A DNA stretch of 64,000 bases from Flavobacterium inviolabile (lineage in GTDB: Bacteria > Bacteroidota > Bacteroidia > Flavobacteriales > Flavobacteriaceae). Location of the stretch: positions 1 through 64,000 of the forward strand of contig NZ_CP058278.1 of assembly GCF_013389455.1 (NCBI RefSeq). The letters run 5' to 3'. This document shows, one piece after another, positions 55,601 to 64,000 of the stretch (the stretch's first letter is position 1; every line of letters starts with the position of its first letter). Under the pieces are notes generated by a model. The model worked only from the letters and a program-made list of their open reading frames with translations. It was not told the DNA's origin and did not search any database. The position numbers and the translations under genes were made by a program.

Positions 55601-56948
55601 CTAATCTGTGCAAAGTAGGAGCACGGTTTAGTAGTACCGGGTGTCCTTTAATTACGTTTTCAAGGATATCCCAAACTACCGGCTCTTTTTTGTCGATAAT
55701 TTTCTTAGCCGACTTCACTGTTTTAACAATTCCTCTTTCGATTAATTTACGAATAACGAATGGTTTGTACAGTTCCGCAGCCATATCTTTAGGCAGACCA
55801 CATTCGAACAATTTCATTTCCGGTCCAACAACAATTACCGAACGGGCAGAATAATCCACACGTTTACCTAATAAGTTCTGACGGAAACGACCTTGCTTAC
55901 CTTTTAAGGAATCCGAAAGGGATTTTAATGGTCTGTTTGATTCTGTTTTAACAGCAGAAGCTTTTCTTGTGTTATCGAATAACGAGTCTACAGATTCCTG
56001 TAACATACGTTTTTCGTTTCTTAAGATTACTTCCGGAGCTTTAATTTCCATTAATCGTTTTAAACGGTTGTTACGGATGATTACTCTTCGGTACAAATCA
56101 TTTAAATCCGATGTTGCGAAACGACCTCCATCAAGCGGCACTAACGGACGCAATTCCGGCGGAATAACCGGGATTACTTTTAAAATCATCCATTCCGGAC
56201 GGTTTTCTCTGTTATTGTTTGCTTCACGGAACGATTCTACAACCTGAAGTCTTTTTAAAGCTTCTGTTTTACGTTGTTTTGATGTTTCATTATTAGCAGC
56301 GTGACGCAGGTCGTAAGACAAAGCATCTAAATCTGTACGTGCCAATAAGTCCATAATACATTCCGCACCCATCTTAGCGATGAATTTGTTCGGATCGGTA
56401 TCATCTAAATATTGATTCTCCATCGGAAGGGTATCTAAAATATTCAAATACTCTTCTTCTGTTAAGAAGTCTAATCGGTTTAAAGTTTCTCCTTCTGGAT
56501 TTTTAGCAATACCCGGTTGAATTACTACATATCTTTCGTAGTAAATAATCATGTCTAATTTCTTAGACGGCAAGCCTAGAATGTAACCAATTTTGTTTGG
56601 AAGGGAACGGAAATACCAGATATGAGCGATAGGCACCACCAAATTGATGTGTCCAACTCTGTCTCTACGTACTTTTTTCTCCGTAACTTCAACTCCACAA
56701 CGGTCACAAACGATTCCTTTATAACGGATTCTTTTGTATTTACCACAAGCACATTCGAAATCTTTTACTGGACCGAAAATTCTTTCGCAGAAAAGACCGT
56801 CACGCTCTGGTTTGTGTGTACGATAGTTGATGGTTTCCGGTTTTAAAACCTCACCTCTTGATTCTGCCAGAATGGATTCCGGGGAAGCAAGTCCTATCGA
56901 AATTTTGTTAAATCTTTTAACGGTATTTTTATCTTTTAATCTCGTCAT
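52650..56948 (-). CDS. rpoC: DNA-directed RNA polymerase subunit beta'
   Basis: Catalytic largest subunit of RNA polymerase, 1432 aa. The active-site Mg-binding motif [15 protein letters not shown] is present, as are the N-terminal zinc finger ([20 protein letters not shown]) and the second zinc site ([13 protein letters not shown]). The trigger loop and bridge helix are covered by [17 protein letters not shown] and [20 protein letters not shown]. It follows rpoB after 69 bp and precedes the DUF3467 gene. Confidence 0.98.
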   Translation of the reverse strand: MTRLKDKNTVKRFNKISIGLASPESILAESRGEVLKPETINYRTHKPERDGLFCERIFGPVKDFECACGKYKRIRYKGIVCDRCGVEVTEKKVRRDRVGHINLVVPIAHIWYFRSLPNKIGYILGLPSKKLDMIIYYERYVVIQPGIAKNPEGETLNRLDFLTEEEYLNILDTLPMENQYLDDTDPNKFIAKMGAECIMDLLARTDLDALSYDLRHAANNETSKQRKTEALKRLQVVESFREANNNRENRPEWMILKVIPVIPPELRPLVPLDGGRFATSDLNDLYRRVIIRNNRLKRLMEIKAPEVILRNEKRMLQESVDSLFDNTRKASAVKTESNRPLKSLSDSLKGKQGRFRQNLLGKRVDYSARSVIVVGPEMKLFECGLPKDMAAELYKPFVIRKLIERGIVKTVKSAKKIIDKKEPVVWDILENVIKGHPVLLNRAPTLHRLGIQAFQPKLIEGKAIQLHPLVCTAFNADFDGDQMAVHLPLGPEAILEAQLLMLASHNILNPANGAPITVPSQDMVLGLYYMTKERLSTPDHKILGEGLTFYSAEEVNIALNEGKLELNARVKIRAKDFNENGELVYKIIQTTAGRVLFNEVVPEAAGYINEVLTKKSLRDIIGKILSVTNVPTTAAFLDNMKDMGYRFAFRGGLSFSLGDIKIPDQKQDLIADANGQVEAISMNYNMGLITNNERYNQVIDVWTSTNALLTELAMKNIREDQQGFNSVYMMLDSGARGSKEQIRQLTGMRGLMAKPKKSTAGGGEIIENPILSNFKEGLSILEYFISTHGARKGLADTALKTADAGYLTRRLHDVSQDVIVNSVDCGTLRGVEVSALKKNEEVVETLGERILGRVALQDVINPLTSEILVHAGDEITEAIVKAIDASPIERVDVRSPLTCEAGKGICAKCYGRNLATGKMTQRGEAVGVIAAQSIGEPGTQLTLRTFHVGGTAGNISEESSIITKFKGRLEIEDLKTVKGEDNEGNAIDIVISRSTELKLVDETTGIVLNTHNIPYGSSIFVKDGEVVDKGTTICKWDPYNGVIISEFTGKVAYEDIEQGQSFMVEIDEQTGFQEKVISEARNKKLIPTLLIYGKDGELIRSYNLPVGAHLMVDDGEKIKAGKILVKIPRRSSKAGDITGGLPRITELLEARNPSNPAVVSEIDGVVSFGKIKRGNREIVVESKFGEIKKYLVKLSNQILVQENDYVRAGMPLSDGAITPDDILRIQGPSAVQQYLVNEIQEVYRLQGVKINDKHFEVVIRQMMRKVQIQDPGDTLFLEDQLAHTSDFIVENDKLYGMKVVEDAGDSDNLKAGQIISPRELRDENSLLKRNDRNLVVARDVVPATATPILQGITRASLQTKSFISAASFQETTKVLNEAAVAGKVDGLEGLKENVIVGHRIPAGTGMRDYDNIIVGSKEEFNELMAAKEEFNY

Positions 56949-57017
56949 GATATGAATACTATCGATTTATTAAAAACGCTATAAAAGGGAGCAATCAAAG
57001 ATTACTCCCGTGTGAAT

Positions 57018-60000
57018 TTATTCTTCTAATCTGATGTCTAATCCAAGACCTTTCAATTCATGCATTAATACATTGAATGATTCCGGTAATCCTGGTTCCG
57101 GCATAGTTTCTCCCTTAACGATAGCTTCGTAAGTTTTCGCTCTACCAATAACGTCATCCGATTTAACAGTCAAGATTTCTCTTAGTGTACTTGATGCTCC
57201 ATAAGCTTCAAGAGCCCAAACCTCCATCTCTCCAAAACGCTGACCACCGAATTGTGCTTTACCTCCTAATGGCTGTTGCGTAATTAATGAGTATGGACCG
57301 ATAGAACGTGCGTGCATTTTATCATCAACCATGTGTCCTAATTTCAACATGTAGATGATACCTACAGTCGCCGGCTGGTGGAAACGGTCTCCTGTTCCTC
57401 CGTCATACAGGTAAGTATGACCGAATCTAGGAATACCTGCTTCGTCTGTTAAAGCATTGATCTGCTCTAAAGAAGCTCCATCAAAAATTGGCGTTGCAAA
57501 TTTCTTACCTAGTTTCTGACCTGCCCATCCAAGAACAGTTTCATAGATCTGCCCGATGTTCATACGCGATGGTACACCAAGTGGATTCAATACGATATCT
57601 ACAGGAGTTCCGTCTTCTAAGAAAGGCATGTCTTCGTGACGAACAATTTTCGCAACGATACCTTTATTTCCGTGACGTCCCGCCATTTTATCCCCAACTT
57701 TCAGTTTACGTTTCTTAGCGATATAAACTTTAGCCAGTTTTAAAATTCCTGATGGTAATTCATCTCCAACAGTGATTGTAAATTTCTCTCTTCTCAATGC
57801 TCCCTGAAGGTCATTCAACTTAATTTTATAGTTGTGGATCAGGTCGTTCACCATTGCATTGGTTTCATCGTCTGTAGTCCACTGTCCTTTTGTTAAGTGT
57901 GCGAAATCTTCAACAGCATACAACATTTTTTGAGAGTATTTTTTACCTTTTGGCAATACTTCTTCTCCCAAATCATTCATAACACCCTGAGATGTTTTTC
58001 CATTCACGATGTCAAACAATTTCTCCACCAATCTGTCTTTCAATTCATTGAATTTCACTTCAAATTGTGTTTCTAAAACTGCTAAATCATCTTTATCTTT
58101 AGAACGTTTACGTTTATCTTTAACCGCTCTTGCGAATAATTTTTTATCTAAAACCACACCGTGTAATGAAGGAGACGCTTTTAATGAAGCATCTTTAACA
58201 TCACCTGCTTTATCCCCGAAGATCGCTCTTAATAATTTCTCTTCCGGAGTAGGATCTGATTCTCCTTTTGGTGTAATTTTTCCGATTAGAATGTCGCCAG
58301 GTTTTACCTCTGCACCAATTCTAATCATACCGTTTTCATCTAAATCTTTAGTTGCCTCTTCACTTACGTTAGGGATATCATTCGTTAACTCTTCGTTACC
58401 TAATTTTGTATCTCTTACTTCCAGTGAATAGTCATCCACGTGAATGGATGTAAAGATGTCATCACGAACAACTTTTTCAGAAATTACAATCGCATCCTCG
58501 AAGTTATACCCTTTCCAAGGCATGAAGGCAACTTTAAGGTTTCTACCTAAAGCCAATTCTCCGTTTTGCGTTGCATAACCTTCACAAAGTACCTGTCCTT
58601 TTGCAACTCTGTCTCCTCTTCTTACGATTGGTTTCAGGTTGATAGAAGTACTCTGGTTGGTTTTTCTGAATTTGATTAACTGGTATGTTTTTTCATCCGG
58701 ATCGAAACTAACTGCTCTTTCCGCATCGGTTCTGTCGTATTTGATGGTAATCATGTTCGCATCAACATATTCAACAGTTCCGCTACCTTCAGCATTGATC
58801 AGTACTCTGGAATCAGACGCCACCTGACGCTCTAATCCTGTACCAACAATTGGTGCTTCCGGACGCAATAATGGAACTGCCTGACGCATCATGTTTGATC
58901 CCATCAATGCACGGTTCGCATCATCGTGCTCCAAGAACGGAATTAATGAAGCCGAAATGGATGCAATCTGGTTTGGCGCAACGTCTGTATAATCTACAAC
59001 TCCCGGCTCAACCACAGGGAAATCTCCTTCTTCACGAGCAATAACTCTGTCAGCGGTGATGGTTCCGTTTTCATCCATATCAATGTTTGCCTGAGCAATC
59101 ATTTTTCCTTCTTCTTCTTCTGCACTTAAATAGATCGGAGTAGAAACCAAATCCACTTTACCTTCCGTTACTTTACGGTAAGGAGTTTCAATGAATCCCA
59201 TTCCATTCACTTTTGCATATACTCCAAGAGATGAAATCAAACCAATGTTTGGTCCCTCCGGTGTTTCAATAGGACATAAACGTCCGTAGTGTGTATAGTG
59301 AACGTCACGTACCTCGAATCCGGCTCTTTCTCTGGAAAGACCTCCTGGTCCAAGGGCAGACAATCTTCTTTTGTGTGTAATCTCGGCCAGTGGATTCGTT
59401 TGGTCCATGAACTGAGATAACTGGTTGGTTCCAAAGAAAGAGTTGATTACTGATGACAATGTTTTGGCATTGATCAAATCAATTGGTGTAAACACCTCGT
59501 TATCTCTAACGTTCATTCTTTCTCTGATTGTTCTTGCCATACGGGCAAGTCCTACACCAAATTGTGCCGACAATTGTTCTCCAACTGTTCTAACACGACG
59601 GTTTGATAAGTGATCGATATCATCAATCTCTGCTTTAGAGTTGATCAATTCGATTAAATATTTTACGATTGTAATGATATCCTCTTTGGTCAAAACCTGT
59701 TTTTCCATTGGGATATCCAAACCTAATTTTTTATTCATTCTGTAACGACCAACTTCACCTAAGTTGTAACGTTGATCGGAGAAGAATAATTTATCGATAA
59801 TACCACGAGCCGTTTCCTCATCAGGCGGTTCTGCGTTACGCAACTGACGGTAAATGTGCTCTACAGCTTCTTTTTCTGAGTTTGTAGGGTCTTTTTGTAA
59901 TGTATTGTGGATAATAGCGTAATCAGCCTGATTGTTATCTTCTTTGTGTAACAAAATAGCTTTAACGTTCGCATCAATAATTTCCTCTACATTGTCTTTA

Positions 60001-60830
60001 TCTAAAATCGTATCACGATCCAAGATAATTTCATTACGTTCAATTGATACTACTTCTCCAGTATCCTCATCAACGAAATCTTCATGCCAGGTGTTCAGAA
60101 CACGCGCAGCAAGTCTTCTTCCGATGTACTTTTTAAGACCTGTTTTAGAAACTTTGATTTCTTCTGCAAGGTCAAAAATCTCTAGAATATCTTTATCTCT
60201 TTCAAATCCGATAGCACGGAAAAGAGTTGTTACCGGTAATTTTTTCTTTCTATCGATATAAGCATACATAACGCTATTGATATCGGTAGCAAATTCAATC
60301 CAAGATCCTTTAAAAGGAATTACTCTGGCAGAGTATAATTTTGTACCATTCGCATGGAAAGATTGTCCGAAGAATACACCCGGTGAACGGTGTAACTGAG
60401 ATACTACAACACGCTCGGCACCGTTGATAACGAAAGTACCGCTTGGTGTCATGTATGGTATTGTACCTAAATATACATCCTGAACAATTGTTTCAAAATC
60501 TTCATGTTCCGGGTCTGTACAATACAGTTTTAAACGTGCTTTTAAAGGCACACTGTACGTCAACCCTCTGTCAATACATTCTTCAATTGTATAACGTGGT
60601 GGATCAACAAAGTAATCAAGGAATTCCAATACAAACTGATTTCTTGTATCTGTAATTGGGAAGTTTTCCATGAAGGTATTATAAAGACCTTCGTTGCCTC
60701 TTTCGTCAGATTTAGTTTCCAATTGGAAGAAATCTTTAAAAGATTTTACCTGAATATCTAAAAAATCCGGGTAATCAGGGATGTTTTTCGTCGAGGCGAA
60801 ATTTAATCTTTCAGTCTGATTTGTTAACAT
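57018..60830 (-). CDS. rpoB: DNA-directed RNA polymerase subunit beta
   Basis: Second largest RNA polymerase subunit, 1270 aa from the ATG at 60830 (an in-frame TTG at 60833 gives one more residue). The rifampicin-pocket region [20 protein letters not shown] then [13 protein letters not shown] is wild-type in pattern. [12 protein letters not shown] and the C-terminal clamp [20 protein letters not shown] are typical. It is preceded by a 260-bp leader with a strong hairpin near rplL. Confidence 0.98.
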   Translation of the reverse strand: MLTNQTERLNFASTKNIPDYPDFLDIQVKSFKDFFQLETKSDERGNEGLYNTFMENFPITDTRNQFVLEFLDYFVDPPRYTIEECIDRGLTYSVPLKARLKLYCTDPEHEDFETIVQDVYLGTIPYMTPSGTFVINGAERVVVSQLHRSPGVFFGQSFHANGTKLYSARVIPFKGSWIEFATDINSVMYAYIDRKKKLPVTTLFRAIGFERDKDILEIFDLAEEIKVSKTGLKKYIGRRLAARVLNTWHEDFVDEDTGEVVSIERNEIILDRDTILDKDNVEEIIDANVKAILLHKEDNNQADYAIIHNTLQKDPTNSEKEAVEHIYRQLRNAEPPDEETARGIIDKLFFSDQRYNLGEVGRYRMNKKLGLDIPMEKQVLTKEDIITIVKYLIELINSKAEIDDIDHLSNRRVRTVGEQLSAQFGVGLARMARTIRERMNVRDNEVFTPIDLINAKTLSSVINSFFGTNQLSQFMDQTNPLAEITHKRRLSALGPGGLSRERAGFEVRDVHYTHYGRLCPIETPEGPNIGLISSLGVYAKVNGMGFIETPYRKVTEGKVDLVSTPIYLSAEEEEGKMIAQANIDMDENGTITADRVIAREEGDFPVVEPGVVDYTDVAPNQIASISASLIPFLEHDDANRALMGSNMMRQAVPLLRPEAPIVGTGLERQVASDSRVLINAEGSGTVEYVDANMITIKYDRTDAERAVSFDPDEKTYQLIKFRKTNQSTSINLKPIVRRGDRVAKGQVLCEGYATQNGELALGRNLKVAFMPWKGYNFEDAIVISEKVVRDDIFTSIHVDDYSLEVRDTKLGNEELTNDIPNVSEEATKDLDENGMIRIGAEVKPGDILIGKITPKGESDPTPEEKLLRAIFGDKAGDVKDASLKASPSLHGVVLDKKLFARAVKDKRKRSKDKDDLAVLETQFEVKFNELKDRLVEKLFDIVNGKTSQGVMNDLGEEVLPKGKKYSQKMLYAVEDFAHLTKGQWTTDDETNAMVNDLIHNYKIKLNDLQGALRREKFTITVGDELPSGILKLAKVYIAKKRKLKVGDKMAGRHGNKGIVAKIVRHEDMPFLEDGTPVDIVLNPLGVPSRMNIGQIYETVLGWAGQKLGKKFATPIFDGASLEQINALTDEAGIPRFGHTYLYDGGTGDRFHQPATVGIIYMLKLGHMVDDKMHARSIGPYSLITQQPLGGKAQFGGQRFGEMEVWALEAYGASSTLREILTVKSDDVIGRAKTYEAIVKGETMPEPGLPESFNVLMHELKGLGLDIRLEE

Positions 60831-61090
60831 CAATGGACAAAATTTTGATTAAAAAAAAGTAATTTTGTGTAAATACACAGTCGAATTGTACTTTCTTTTT
60901 ATAAGCGATACATCTCTGAAAATGAACAGAAAGTTATATTTCATTTTCTTTCTTCGTAGCGATTAAAAAGGGTCGTATTTCGAACTATTGCAGGTTTGAA
61001 CATACAATAAATTCATTATACGCAAAATGGTTTAGGCCTTTGAGAGATCTTCTCAAGGCCTAAACCTAGCTTTTTATACTAAAGCTTAGC
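60831..61090 (-). promoter_or_regulatory. rplL-rpoB intergenic leader
   Basis: A 260-bp non-coding stretch. It begins, in transcription order, with the hairpin at 61029-61065 (terminator or attenuator) and continues AT-rich to rpoB. In E. coli an attenuator between rplL and rpoB lowers rpoBC transcription relative to the ribosomal genes; a similar job here is inference. I see no clear TAnnTTTG promoter box. Confidence 0.4.
61029..61065 (-). terminator. attenuator-like hairpin between rplL and rpoB
   Basis: GGTTTAGGCCTT-T-GAGA pairs with TCTCAAGGCCTAAACC (16 pairs, one bulged base, 5-nt loop). On the minus strand it is followed by ATTTTGCG, a weak T-tract, so termination is likely partial. 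Confidence 0.6.
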
Positions 61091-61459
61091 TTATTTAAGC
61101 TCAACTACAGCTCCAGCTTCTTCTAAAGATTTTTTAAGACCTTCAGCCTCATCTTTAGAAACACCTTCTTTAACGTTAGAAGGAGCACCGTCTACTAAGT
61201 CTTTAGCTTCTTTAAGACCTAAACCAGTTAATTCTTTAACAGCTTTAACTACAGCTAATTTAGAAGCACCAGCATCTTTCAATACTACTGTGAATTCAGT
61301 TTGCTCTTCAACAGCAGCAGCTTCTCCACCACCTGATATAACTACAGCAGCAGCTGCAGGCTCAATTCCGTAATCGTCTTTTAATATAGTTGCTAATTCG
61401 TTAACTTCTTTAACTGTTAAGTTAACTAATTGTTCTGCGAATTGTTTCAAATCTGCCAT
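61091..61459 (-). CDS. rplL: 50S ribosomal protein L7/L12
   Basis: Stalk protein that recruits translational GTPases, 122 aa. The N-terminal dimerisation domain is followed by an Ala/Glu-rich hinge (about 33-55) and the C-terminal domain with [20 protein letters not shown] and [13 protein letters not shown]. It lies 63 bp after rplJ in the same transcript. Confidence 0.97.
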   Translation of the reverse strand: MADLKQFAEQLVNLTVKEVNELATILKDDYGIEPAAAAVVISGGGEAAAVEEQTEFTVVLKDAGASKLAVVKAVKELTGLGLKEAKDLVDGAPSNVKEGVSKDEAEGLKKSLEEAGAVVELK

Positions 61460-61522
61460 TTTTTCTATCTTTTAAAATGATTTGTAAAATTATAATTTAT
61501 TATGTGCGTTCGTATTGAAATA

Positions 61523-62020
61523 CTACTCCGCTCCTTCTTCGTCCTTAAATTGGTTTTGAAGAGCAGAGATAACTCTCTGTGCCGGAGACTGAAGTAATCC
61601 GATGATTTCTCCGATAACTTCTTCTTTAGATTTAAGAGATGCTAATGAATCAAGTAAGTTATCTCCAATGTAGATTTCTTCGTTGATGTAAGCACCTTTT
61701 AATAAAGGCTTATCAGATTTTTTACGGAATTCTTTGATAATTTTTGCAGGTGCGTTAGCGATGTCTGCAATTAAAATAGAAGTGTTTCCTTTTAAAACTG
61801 TTGGTAATTCACCATAGTTGTTATCAGAAGCTTCCATAGCTTTTTCAAGCAAGGTGTTCTTAACAACTTCTAATTTAATACCAGCTTTAAAACAAGCTCT
61901 TCTTAAGTTTGAAGTAGTTTCTGCATTTAATCCAGAAATATCTGCTACATAAACAATATTAGTACCAGCTAACTGTGCAGTTAAATCTTCAATCGCGATT
62001 GATTTTTCTTCTCTAGTCAT
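61523..62020 (-). CDS. rplJ: 50S ribosomal protein L10
   Basis: Base of the ribosomal stalk that anchors L7/L12 dimers, 165 aa. The N-terminal MTREEKSIAIEDLTAQL, the RNA-binding LRRACFKAGIKLEVVKNTLL and KGNTSILIA fit L10. Its C-terminal helix binds L12. It follows rplA after 22 bp. Confidence 0.96.
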   Translation of the reverse strand: MTREEKSIAIEDLTAQLAGTNIVYVADISGLNAETTSNLRRACFKAGIKLEVVKNTLLEKAMEASDNNYGELPTVLKGNTSILIADIANAPAKIIKEFRKKSDKPLLKGAYINEEIYIGDNLLDSLASLKSKEEVIGEIIGLLQSPAQRVISALQNQFKDEEGAE

Positions 62021-62042
62021 ACTAAAAATTTTTAACTACCAA

Positions 62043-62732
62043 TTATACTGCTTTAGGATCTAAAGCAATAGCAGGACTCATTGTAGATGAGATGTGGATA
62101 CTCTTAATATAAGTACCTTTCGCTGCAGTTGGTTTTAATTTGATTAACGTTTGAATAATTTCGTGAGCATTCTCCGTAATTTTCTCAGCTTCGAAAGAAA
62201 CTTTTCCAATTCCAGCGTGAACGATACCAGTTTTGTCAACTTTAAAGTCAATTTTACCAGCTTTCACTTCTTGAACAGCTTTAGCAACATCCATAGTTAC
62301 AGTTCCTGTTTTAGGGTTTGGCATTAAACCTCTAGGTCCTAAAATACGACCTAACGGACCTAATTTACCCATAACAGCAGGCATCGTGATGATTACATCA
62401 ACATCTGTCCAACCGTCTTTTATTTTTTGTAAATAGTCATCTAATCCTACGTGATCAGCACCAGCAGCTTTCGCTTCTGCTTCTTTATCCGGAGTAACTA
62501 ATGCTAAAACTCGAACATCCTTACCTGTACCGTGTGGTAAAGTAACAACACCTCTTACCATTTGATTCGCTTTTCTTGGATCTACACCCAAACGAACTGC
62601 GATATCAACAGACTCATCAAATTTTGCAGAAGATACAGTTTTGATTAAAGCAGATGCTTCTTTCAAGCTGTACAATTTGTTCTTCTCAATTTTTGAAGCA
62701 GCCTCTTTTTGCTTTTTTGTTAATTTTGCCAT
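62043..62732 (-). CDS. rplA: 50S ribosomal protein L1
   Basis: 23S rRNA-binding protein of the L1 stalk, 229 aa. Signatures are [37 protein letters not shown], and the conserved [20 protein letters not shown]. In other bacteria L1 represses its own operon by binding the mRNA; I did not identify that site. It starts 18 bp after rplK. Confidence 0.98.
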   Translation of the reverse strand: MAKLTKKQKEAASKIEKNKLYSLKEASALIKTVSSAKFDESVDIAVRLGVDPRKANQMVRGVVTLPHGTGKDVRVLALVTPDKEAEAKAAGADHVGLDDYLQKIKDGWTDVDVIITMPAVMGKLGPLGRILGPRGLMPNPKTGTVTMDVAKAVQEVKAGKIDFKVDKTGIVHAGIGKVSFEAEKITENAHEIIQTLIKLKPTAAKGTYIKSIHISSTMSPAIALDPKAV

Positions 62733-62750
62733 GTCTTTTTCTTTTTACGA

Positions 62751-63188
62751 TTAAAAAGGAGCATTCCCAGTTACAGTTATACCCATAGATCTAGCTGTTC
62801 CAGCTACCATACTCATTGCTTTTTCAATTGTAAAAGCATTAAGATCCGGCATTTTGTCTTCAGCAATAGTTCTAATTTGATCCCAAGTAACGTTTGCTAC
62901 TTTCTTACGGTTAGGTTCACCTGAACCAGACTTTAATTTTGCTGCCTCTAATAATTGAATTGCAGCAGGTGGCGTTTTAACAACAAAGTCAAAAGACTTG
63001 TCTTTATACACAGTAATTTGTACTGGTAAAACTTTGCCAGGTTTATCTTGTGTTCTAGCATTGAACTGCTTACAGAACTCCATGATGTTAACCCCAGCAG
63101 CCCCCAAAGCAGGTCCAACCGGTGGCGACGGATTCGCAGCACCTCCCTTAACTTGTAGTTTAACTACTTTACTAATTTCTTTTGCCAT
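62751..63188 (-). CDS. rplK: 50S ribosomal protein L11
   Basis: 145-aa protein of the GTPase-associated centre. The start at 63188 ([12 protein letters not shown]) is used; an upstream in-frame ATG would add 6 residues. The conserved [20 protein letters not shown] and the C-terminal RNA-binding [13 protein letters not shown] are present. Confidence 0.98.
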   Translation of the reverse strand: MAKEISKVVKLQVKGGAANPSPPVGPALGAAGVNIMEFCKQFNARTQDKPGKVLPVQITVYKDKSFDFVVKTPPAAIQLLEAAKLKSGSGEPNRKKVANVTWDQIRTIAEDKMPDLNAFTIEKAMSMVAGTARSMGITVTGNAPF

Positions 63189-63251
63189 TTTTAAAAAATT
63201 TAGCACATCTTCATTGGAAGCGAATGATGTGGTTTATGTATGTAACAAAAA

Positions 63252-63803
63252 TTATACTTTTTCAACTTGCATAAAACTCAATTCCAAAGGTGTTTTTCTT
63301 CCGAAAATTTTCACCATTACTTCAAGTTTACGCTTTTCTTCATTTACCTTCTCAACGGTTCCATTGAAACCATTGAAAGGTCCGTCAATAACTTTAACCG
63401 TTTCACCAACTGCATACGGAATAGCTGCATTATCTGTTTTAACAGACAATTCATCTACTTTACCTAACATTCGGTTTACTTCCGATTGTCTTAACGGAAC
63501 TGCGTCACCTCCTTTAGTTTCCCCTAAGAAACCAATAACACCGGTTATTGATTTAATGATATGAGGAATCTCCCCTGTAAGGTTTGCTTCAACCATTACA
63601 TATCCAGGAAAGTACACACGATCTTTACTGATTTTTTTCCCGTCACGAACCTGTACCACCTTTTCAGTTGGAACAAGTACCTGCGAGATATAATCACCCA
63701 TACCGAGACGATTGATCTCAGTCTCAATATAGTTTTTAACTTTATTTTCCTGACCGCTAACCGCTCTAACTACATACCACTTTTTGACACTATTATCAGT
63801 CAT
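63252..63803 (-). CDS. nusG: transcription termination/antitermination factor NusG
   Basis: 183-aa elongation factor binding RNA polymerase and Rho or ribosomal S10. The NGN domain starts KKWYVVRAVSGQENKVKNYI and includes FPGYVMVEANL. The C-terminal KOW domain has GETVKVIDGPFNGFNGTVE. It follows secE after 10 bp and precedes rplK by 63 bp. Confidence 0.97.
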   Translation of the reverse strand: MTDNSVKKWYVVRAVSGQENKVKNYIETEINRLGMGDYISQVLVPTEKVVQVRDGKKISKDRVYFPGYVMVEANLTGEIPHIIKSITGVIGFLGETKGGDAVPLRQSEVNRMLGKVDELSVKTDNAAIPYAVGETVKVIDGPFNGFNGTVEKVNEEKRKLEVMVKIFGRKTPLELSFMQVEKV

Positions 63804-63813
63804 ATCAAAAAAA

Positions 63814-64000
63814 TTAAGCCTTTTTTAATAAATTAAAGAATCCACCAAGAATCTTAGCGAAGACTACATCAACTCCCCATGTTGCCAATGCGAATAAAAT
63901 CGAAAAAATAGCAACAACAATAGTTAAACGTTGTACCTCAGACCATTGTGGCCAAGTCACATTTGATTTTAGTTCTTCAAATGCTTCTGATATGTAATTA
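63814..64000 (-). CDS. secE: preprotein translocase subunit SecE (5' part missing at window edge)
   Basis: Translating the minus strand from the edge gives 61 residues ending at a TAA at 63814-63816. They read NYISEAFEELKSNVTWPQW then SEVQRLTIVVAIFSILFALA, the amphipathic segment with TWP followed by the single transmembrane helix, exactly the SecE plan, and end FFNLLKKA. Only the first few codons are cut off. It anchors SecY in the membrane. It heads the secE-nusG-ribosomal protein cluster. Confidence 0.92.
   Translation of the reverse strand, partial: NYISEAFEELKSNVTWPQWSEVQRLTIVVAIFSILFALATWGVDVVFAKILGGFFNLLKKA

Overview
The window looks like part of a Flavobacteriaceae chromosome (Flavobacterium or a close relative). 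The evidence is AT-rich intergenic DNA, Bacteroidetes-type -7 promoter boxes (TAnnTTTG) upstream of several genes, type IX secretion (T9SS) C-terminal sorting domains of types A, B and probably C, two PID-CTERM-like small proteins, and Bacteroidota-style housekeeping genes (483-residue GAPDH, 754-residue aconitase, DUF3467 next to rpoC). It starts exactly at the dnaA start codon, so base 1 is probably the conventional chromosome start.

Layout. 1-2622 (+): dnaA, a low-molecular-weight tyrosine phosphatase and an RsmI-like methyltransferase. 2619-6753 (-): a lysozyme-like protein, a DUF2279 gene broken by a homopolymer frameshift, mltG, a GNAT acetyltransferase and dapF. 6953-10994 (+): htrA-type protease, gap and a 2-hydroxyacid dehydrogenase. 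11143-17495: aconitase, a membrane acyltransferase divergent from a secreted protein resembling dicopper PHM-type monooxygenases, a small membrane protein and a MoxR ATPase. 17577-21750 (-): an operon of three SurA/PpiC-type periplasmic folding factors. 21996-23585 (+): prfC.

23758-52296 is the accessory part. Two PID-CTERM-like genes that were once convergent neighbours are now split by an IS3-family element (copy 1). Then come seven large minus-strand genes for secreted, repeat-rich, Thr/Gly/Ala-rich proteins: one with a type C-like signal, a three-gene operon ending in a type B protein, three tandem paralogues with type A signals (1079, 1078 and 1601 aa), and a 1908-aa double beta-helix protein with three near-identical 72-aa repeats. 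A second copy of the same IS, in the opposite orientation, closes the region. Each copy has its own 3-bp target duplication (TTC and CAC), so they are separate insertions and not a composite transposon, but they form a 1311-bp inverted repeat around 25.6 kb.

52336-64000 (-) is the conserved transcription/translation cluster secE-nusG-rplK-rplA-rplJ-rplL-rpoB-rpoC-DUF3467, with secE cut by the window edge. Many genes are separated by clear hairpin terminators, several bidirectional. I found no tRNA, rRNA or CRISPR array. The most interesting items are the PID-CTERM pair with its IS-rewritten C-terminus, the PHM-like protein with a CHM motif, the shared C-terminal tail of two secreted proteins that lack a sorting domain, and the repeat amplification among the T9SS adhesin-like genes.
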